Notes under the pieces: model-generated
Databases searched by the model: none
What the model was told of the DNA's origin: nothing
Seen by the model: the letters and a program-made list of their open reading frames with translations, nothing else
Part shown: positions 61,001 to 64,000 of the stretch, in pieces
How the letters are laid out: each line of letters opens with the position of its first letter
Numbering within the stretch: the first letter of the stretch is position 1
Made by a program: the position numbers and the translations under genes
Assembly (NCBI GenBank): GCA_964030785.1
Contig: OZ034969.1
Location: 1,236,201 to 1,300,200, forward strand
Length of the DNA stretch: 64,000 nt
Reading direction: 5' to 3'
Source: Siderastrea siderea
Taxonomy: Eukaryota > Cnidaria > Anthozoa > Scleractinia > Rhizangiidae

Positions 61001-63619
61001 GAGTGTTTAATAAACATAGTTTTGAAATCCGAAGAAAAAATAAAAGTGATTTTTTGATCATAGTAGCACTTTAAGTGGTAGCCTCCCCAGTCGACTCAGA
61101 TCACGGGTGGGTTACAAATTCTCGTGTGCTAGCTGTGCTGCCTGCTATGTCGGTGAGATCATCCGACATTTTAGCACGCTATGTTCAAAGTCACACTGAA
61201 GATGGCAGACGTAGAAACTCTAGAAACTCTGCATGTTGAATGCAAGAAGTTACGGAATGTGCTTCCCTCTAAAACTTTCAAAACACAAGATTCAGTCTGT
61301 CTGTGTTTAATAAATAGGAGTTTAGCATGAAGTTTATCAGTAAGCTTAACTTAAATTCTAGAAGATAAAAGACTAAACATACCCGGTTACAAGACTCAAC
61401 GAAAATTATTTTTGTCATCATTTGAATGGAAAGCCCGTCATTCCTCTGCCCCGTCCGAAAATGTCACAAAACACTGAACAGAATACTGAGAAGGACAACG
61501 TTTTGATCTTTTTCGCGTGTTGAAACCTCACAACTCCACCGTTTTGTCTCTCCAATTTTTCTTTCTTTTTGTGGTTGTTCTTTCGTTTAAAATTCGTACC
61601 TCCTTTCCGTCACCTCCTTCCTTTGTTAAGGGTTTTTATTTACATTATTATAACACAAGATAAATATTAAACCGAAACGCAATTTATGAAGCCGCGAAAA
61701 AAACCGCGAACATCAGACCAAGGAAATACAGAGGTGCAATTTTTACCTTCTTGCTTGCTTGTCATGACGAATTTCAGACGGTACTCCTGTTTCATAATTG
61801 ACGAATAAAGATCTGGCTTAACTTTGGGTTATGCCTGTTTTTCTATTCTTCTCTATTCTTTCTTAGTGTTCTTTGGTTTTTTTGACAGAGGTTTTGAGGA
61901 GCTGTGCTGTTAGGCTAGCCTATCTATATATAGTATATAGACTTAGCCAAGCCTGAAAGCGGAGCTCCACATTTTTTGTTGGTACTTATTAACTTGGCAT
62001 TCTCCACCTACCCGTTGGGTTATCTTGGGACTCCCCTCCCCCACCCCTAGAGTCTGTACGGGCAGGCGGGCGTACGCTGACGTCACAACCAAAATTTCTC
62101 GCATCCATAGGTTACCAAATTTCCTTATCCATGGTGCTCCGCTATTACAAGGCGAACCTCTCTGACTGCTTTTACAAACATTTATGAGAAGATTTTCTGC
62201 TTGACATTAAATTTGACATTGGTTAGAGCGCCTGATCGGTGTACGGGAGGTCATGGGTTCGATTCCCGTTGGAGAATCATATTTTTCCTTTGTCCCACCC
62301 TCGTGACAACTGAATATTTCATCTTCTCATTTCTTTCCGAGCTCAAAATTTACCATCTTTCTTTCTTTATGATCACACACGGTGCTTTCGTAATTGCTGA
62401 TCCTAGCAGTATGGAGGATGCGTGTCACAACGAACTCAGTAAATATGATCTCGCTCGCCACGAGTCTCCCAGTAGCTCAGGGTTATAGTGTCTGACCGGT
62501 GTACGGGAGGTCATGGGGTCTTTTCTTTGTCCTACGCTCGTGACAACTGAATATTCCATCTTTGTCAAATTTGCTCTTGTTTTAATTAACTTTTATTTAC
62601 TAAATGAAAACACAAAGGACAGACAGATGTTTGAATAGATGTGTTTGCCCATTGTTTGCCGACTTGTGAACAGGGCATCATGTTGTACTGTGTAGCTCCA
62701 CATTTTTTCGAAAAGTTCATTTGCTGTCTGCGCTGCTTTAGTTATTGCGACTATAATTTTGGTCATTAAAGCTATAGAATGCACTTTATGGTACCTTGGC
62801 GGCAATTTGGTCCAATAAATCCAGCGTGACATTTACATCGAAACCCTTCACTGGTGAATCCAGCTTGACACTTGCTATGGTTGGGACATGGGTTGCTTCC
62901 GCAGGGATTCTGAAATGAAAGCCACAGGCGTAATAAAAGTTAATCAAATTTTGAGCAGTCCTATAAATTCACAAGTAAAACACCTAGAAACCCTGGGATC
63001 GTTAATATAAAGTTATTGTCAAGGGGACACTTTACAAAGTCTAAAGATAAACAAAAATGGTTTTAAAAGCCTATAAAACTACATACAATGGTATAAACCA
63101 TCACAAATAACTGAAAGTATCTTAAAACTATAATTCTCTTTAGTCTATTTAATTCTACCTATAAGGTAGGTTTTAAGATCAGTTTTAAAAGAACTAACAC
63201 TTGTCGGCAATTGTTTTAAAATAACGATTCTCAGTTGAGTCAGACGCGACCGATATTTTTCCAATACCGACCTCAATCTCCGCAACCGATATTTTCCCAA
63301 TACAGAACTTTTAGTGACTAAAAGATTCTGATACAGAGCTTTTCCATTAACCGCTTTACCTCTATAGCCAGATAAGTGTAACCTGCCATATTTTTTAGCG
63401 CGTATGAAAATCCTTGTTGTTCTGTAGTAGCGCGATTTAACTCGCAAGTGTGTTTTCCTCCCTTCAGTCGTCCCACGTTAATAGACACACAATCGGGCTC
63501 CATATAACAAAGCACCCTACAGCTCCCTTCATTTGGCACATCCTCGTCCCTGATCACGTGACCTGTTAACACCTTATTTGGTATTGGTTCTTTAAAGATG
63601 ATGATGCGATGTTCGTCAG
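37031..63619 (-). CDS. PAN-EGF-fibrinogen-domain gene, paralogue B (5' exon outside window)
   Basis: Exons on -: PAN/apple-like 63619-63360, EGF-like 62909-62795, fibrinogen part 1 48581-48207, fibrinogen part 2 37296-37031. All boundaries have GT/AG and matching phases. Unlike paralogue A, the PAN exon reads through ([15 protein letters not shown]), and the fibrinogen exon keeps [14 protein letters not shown]. The last exon has the calcium-site region [14 protein letters not shown] and [13 protein letters not shown] and ends [13 protein letters not shown]. The start and signal peptide must lie beyond base 64000. A secreted ficolin-like lectin is the expected product; ligand unknown. The introns between the EGF exon and fibrinogen part 1 (14.2 kb) and between the fibrinogen exons (10.9 kb) are full of transposons, against 4 kb and 0.57 kb in A. 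Whether such long introns still splice cannot be seen from sequence. Confidence 0.75.
37298..38160. other. Intron of paralogue B
   Basis: Contains a G tract (37402-37417) and a TGACGT/ACGTCA-rich stretch (37490-37560) resembling a decayed repeat. No gene. Confidence 0.4.
38768..38885. repeat. Hairpin MITE
   Basis: AACAATTATTCTAC at the left and GTAGAATAATTGTT at the right, with GGATATCGAATGAT and a central GCGCGTAGCGC. A common cnidarian short foldback type. Confidence 0.75.
38886..40192. other. Interior of the 38-42 kb element, nothing recognised
   Basis: Several short ORFs on both strands without family resemblance. Confidence 0.35.
40193..41990 (-). pseudogene. Decayed gene of a cnidarian repeat-associated family (possible nuclease-like fold)
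   Basis: Reading - from 41990 there is one clean frame of 216 residues ([18 protein letters not shown] start; [12 protein letters not shown]; helical Glu-rich middle). The rest is in pieces across several frameshifts and stops: [12 protein letters not shown], then [19 protein letters not shown], then a C-terminal Cys-rich tail [20 protein letters not shown]. The order (IDG block, acidic AD block, H-x-TG-D-S/T motif, CXC-type tail) matches a family I have seen in multiple copies in cnidarians. The TG-D motif recalls FEN/PIN nucleases, but that is inference. Confidence 0.5.
42831..44814. other. Interior of the 42.4-48.0 kb element
   Basis: A hydrophobic + ORF at 43165-43425 and others at 44129-44440 have no family resemblance. 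A single end of the GGGTACTCC-type MITE lies near 44667-44690. Confidence 0.35.
44815..44945. repeat. Foldback MITE
   Basis: CTTCTTATTAAACTCTCGCT with GACCGTACTGAGAGAATATT at the left faces AATATTCTCCCAGTACGG and a TTAGTAAGAAG end at the right. Confidence 0.75.
45806..47407. mobile_element. Nested 1.6 kb element, TIR GGGACGGACCATTATTTTTT
   Basis: GGGACGGACCATTATTTTTTTGG then a G tract at the left; the reverse complement ends at 47407. Subterminal CAAACAATTT-type repeats occur in both ends. Interior contains an ATT microsatellite (45949-45985), a foldback around 46565-46700 (GGACTCAGTTGAGCACAATT facing its complement) and a palindrome GGTAAATTAGCCAC / GTGGCTAATTTACC at 47047-47175. No coding capacity. 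Confidence 0.75.
48582..49010. other. Intron of paralogue B up to the 9.5 kb insertion
   Basis: Matches 13932-14290 of paralogue A and ends in an AAT/ATT microsatellite (48936-49010) where the A copy continues uninterrupted. Confidence 0.65.
49185..49785. repeat. Array of palindromic GGAAC-N4/5-GTTCC sites (iteron-like)
   Basis: Palindromes at 49298-49312, 49328-49341, 49361-49375, 49391-49404, 49495-49508, 49536-49550, 49642-49655, 49735-49748 and 49768-49781. They have the form GGAAC, 4 or 5 free bases, GTTCC, with one base off in three of them. About ten more half sites (GTTCC or GGAAC) lie between, from 49191 on. The spacers differ, so the array is maintained by the half-site, not by simple tandem duplication. 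It lies just upstream of the recombinase gene. Likely protein-binding sites for the element's own factor: a replication origin, recombination site or enhancer. Confidence 0.75.
49981..49988 (+). promoter_or_regulatory. TATA box of the recombinase gene
   Basis: TATAAATA, 43 bases upstream of the ATG at 50031. The position suits transcription starting just before the start codon, giving a very short 5' UTR. Confidence 0.5.
50031..51735 (+). pseudogene. Tyrosine recombinase with C2H2 finger and Myb-like tail (decayed)
   Basis: Starts at an ATG ([14 protein letters not shown]). Order of parts: C2H2-type finger (CPVQGC, then HTKNKH; about residues 45-70); a helical region resembling a core-binding domain; the catalytic region with box I arginine in [16 protein letters not shown], box [11 protein letters not shown] (H-x-x-R) and a candidate nucleophile tyrosine in VAKVHYQKQ; then a Myb/SANT-like tail ([39 protein letters not shown]). 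Breaks: frame changes near 50300-50345, near 50525 and near 51625, and an in-frame TAG at 51107-51109. The HSS motif usual before the tyrosine reads DSS here. The protein would integrate or excise DNA by tyrosine-recombinase chemistry; Cryptons and DIRS elements use this enzyme type (family knowledge). No RT accompanies it. Confidence 0.65.
51877..52257 (+). CDS. Small ORF resembling a cyclin box
   Basis: 126 codons from the ATG of [15 protein letters not shown]; the frame is open from 51853. The segment [19 protein letters not shown] and then [19 protein letters not shown] has the spacing of cyclin-box helices 3 to 5: a small-residue helix with [10 protein letters not shown], a linker with a proline, then an acidic E-x-x-VLQ-x-x-W helix. 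It follows the recombinase gene on the same strand 140 bases downstream and may be expressed from the same transcript or by splicing. No second cyclin box. The similarity is by eye; other all-helical folds are possible. A stolen or virus-like cyclin would fit an element needing S-phase. Confidence 0.45.
   Translation: MSKMDRIAEKHPAMSLSDLKFAGEYLEEICACDYPKETALLAESPLWRHLNKTSNRKRSTFRELILACLFIAIKLEDRDIARNSLFLDTISSPVQRSDILREELYVLQSVNWRPLEHCHMIAKDSP
52446..52451 (-). terminator. Poly(A) signal for the SF3 helicase gene
   Basis: AATAAA on the - strand, about 180 bases after the stop of the convergent helicase gene. Confidence 0.45.
52631..56028 (-). CDS. SF3-type helicase / replication initiator-like protein, spliced
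   Basis: Exons on -: 56028-54673 (452 codons), 54395-54201 (65), 53981-53434 (182), 53221-52631 (about 197). GT/AG sites and phases agree. Exon 1 encodes an N-terminal region with an acidic Ser-rich linker ([16 protein letters not shown]) and a winged-helix-like part. Exon 2 has Walker [12 protein letters not shown] and Walker [10 protein letters not shown]. Exon 3 opens with [15 protein letters not shown] (B' region) and [11 protein letters not shown] (motif C), completing the SF3 pattern of parvovirus/papillomavirus-type helicases. Exon 4 is a long charged coiled coil ([30 protein letters not shown]), broken by one frameshift near 53090-53110. No HUH or origin-nicking domain is visible. Expected to unwind DNA as a hexamer during element replication. 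The motif set is clear; the biology is inference. Confidence 0.7.
56074..56081 (-). promoter_or_regulatory. TATA box of the SF3 helicase gene
   Basis: TATAAAAG on the - strand, 46 bases upstream of the ATG at 56028. This mirrors the arrangement of the recombinase gene at the other end of the element. Confidence 0.5.
56082..56450. other. Right flank of the recombinase/helicase element
   Basis: No palindromic GGAAC sites here. I see no terminal repeat matching the left side, so the right boundary is not fixed. Confidence 0.35.
56460..58095. repeat. Large foldback element with AT-rich centre
   Basis: Arms 56460-57005 and 57430-57985 are inverted copies (GGATCCGCTTATCCGTCCAT; AAAATGCATATTCCTTGTC). 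Each arm contains two or three tandem versions of the unit CTGTCTCCGTGGATCCGC...GTAATAAACTTTTATC; an extra half unit lies at 58045-58090. The centre (57005-57430) is alternating TA and ATATTAATA sequence. Could extrude as a long hairpin. No coding capacity. Confidence 0.85.
58527..58608. repeat. ATT/ATC microsatellite, right edge of the 9.5 kb insertion
   Basis: From here the sequence again matches paralogue A (ATTATCCGAACTGTTAATAA at 14390 and 58613). Confidence 0.8.
58930..59470 (-). mobile_element. tRNA-derived SINE, copy in paralogue B
   Basis: Counterpart of 14690-15242, with a shorter ATG tail (59001-59030) and a small internal rearrangement near 59175-59215, where GGAGTACCTGGA is repeated. 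Confidence 0.7.
60288..61200 (+). pseudogene. Penelope-like remnant, split by a MITE
   Basis: Counterpart of 16056-16500. [20 protein letters not shown] is clearer than in A. The GIY-YIG start ([14 protein letters not shown]) lies after the MITE at 60560-61070. Confidence 0.65.
60560..61070. mobile_element. 511-base MITE, TTAA target site, TIR AGTGCTACTATGATCAAAAA
   Basis: TTAA 60556-60559 and 61071-61074 flank arms of about 220 bases that are near-perfect inverted copies. Paralogue A has the empty site CTCTTAAGTGG with a single TTAA at 16342-16345. Piggybac/Kolobok-like by target site; not autonomous. Confidence 0.9.
61205..62217. other. Intron of paralogue B
   Basis: Matches paralogue A except for about 200 bases (61357-61555) absent there. 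No gene. Confidence 0.45.
62219..62522 (+). mobile_element. tRNA-derived SINE fragments, copy in paralogue B
   Basis: Same arrangement as 17310-17612: TTGGTTAGAGCGCCTGATC with B box GGTTCGATTCCCG, then a second partial head. Confidence 0.6.
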
Positions 63620-63689
63620 CTGCATAAGAGAAAATTAAAGGAAAACCACAGCCACATTACCACAATTGTCACATTACCCCACTACTTCG

Positions 63690-63999
63690 GGAGCTTCACT
63701 GGTTACCAATGCGCATGCGCATTGCTTTTAAGATTTTTCTTATCACATTTAAAATACTTCAGGGTTTCGCTCCTAGCTGTCTGAGGAATGTAGTTTCAAT
63801 CTTATCAGCTTCACATTATCAATTCCGTCGGAACAATAATGGCATATTGCTAGAAAGTTCGCGGTTCAAAACAAAAAAGACTATGGGTAGCTGCCCCAGT
63901 CTTGTGGAACAGGCTTCCTTTGTCAGTAAGGCAAGCTAAGGACATTGACGATTTTAAGCGTTCAGTCAAGTATTATTTATTTTCCAAGACTTTTTGTTA
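63690..63999 (+). pseudogene. LINE 3' end, copy in paralogue B
   Basis: Counterpart of 18690-19023 (FRRNNNGILLESSRFKTKKT). Runs to the window edge; frameshifted at the GSCPSLVEQ part. Confidence 0.65.
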
Positions 64000-64000
64000 A

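Overview
This is a piece of a eukaryotic, AT-rich, repeat-dense genome, most likely a stony coral or another anthozoan cnidarian. The reasons are multi-exon genes with GT-AG introns, fibrinogen-related genes with a PAN/EGF prefix, cnidarian-type tRNA-derived SINEs, Penelope-like and LINE remnants, many TTAA-flanked foldback elements and abundant ATT microsatellites. The organism is an inference; no organellar or rRNA marker is present.

Layout. (1) 1-400: the last exon of a HIRAN-domain gene on +. (2) 2053-8757: an apparently intact ten-exon gene on -, with an N-terminal Myb/SANT-like domain and about 1197 codons; all ten exons join in frame. (3) 12730-18648 (-): PAN-EGF-fibrinogen paralogue A, probably a pseudogene (nonsense codon in PAN, two-residue deletion in the fibrinogen domain). 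(4) 18.7-28.1 kb: mostly intergenic, with LINE 3' ends, foldback repeats, microsatellites and a tandem duplication. (5) 28152-36254: a nest of elements that all inserted at TTAA. (6) 37031-63619 (-): PAN-EGF-fibrinogen paralogue B, open in every visible exon. Its introns are enlarged by transposons: an 11 kb intron inside the fibrinogen domain holds two large inverted-repeat elements, and a 14 kb intron holds a mobile element of about 7 kb plus a 1.6 kb foldback.

The most interesting locus is 49.0-56.4 kb. It combines a + strand tyrosine recombinase gene (C2H2 finger, catalytic core, Myb-like tail; decayed by frameshifts and a stop), a + strand ORF resembling a cyclin box, and a convergent - strand spliced gene for an SF3-type helicase with clear Walker A and B motifs. 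TATA boxes lie upstream of both outer genes. A 600-base array of palindromic GGAAC-N4/5-GTTCC sites lies at the recombinase end. No reverse transcriptase, DDE transposase or HUH nuclease is visible. I know of no described family with this combination. Comparison with paralogue A, which lacks the whole 9.5 kb, gives a natural empty site and shows that the insertion, or the loss in A, happened after the local duplication.

Paralogues A and B are a segmental duplication (about 13.57-19.02 kb and 48.2-64.0 kb) that includes introns, SINEs, a Penelope-like remnant and a LINE end. The terminal fibrinogen exons are much more diverged than the rest, so the duplication or gene-conversion tract ends near the 3' end of the first fibrinogen exon.
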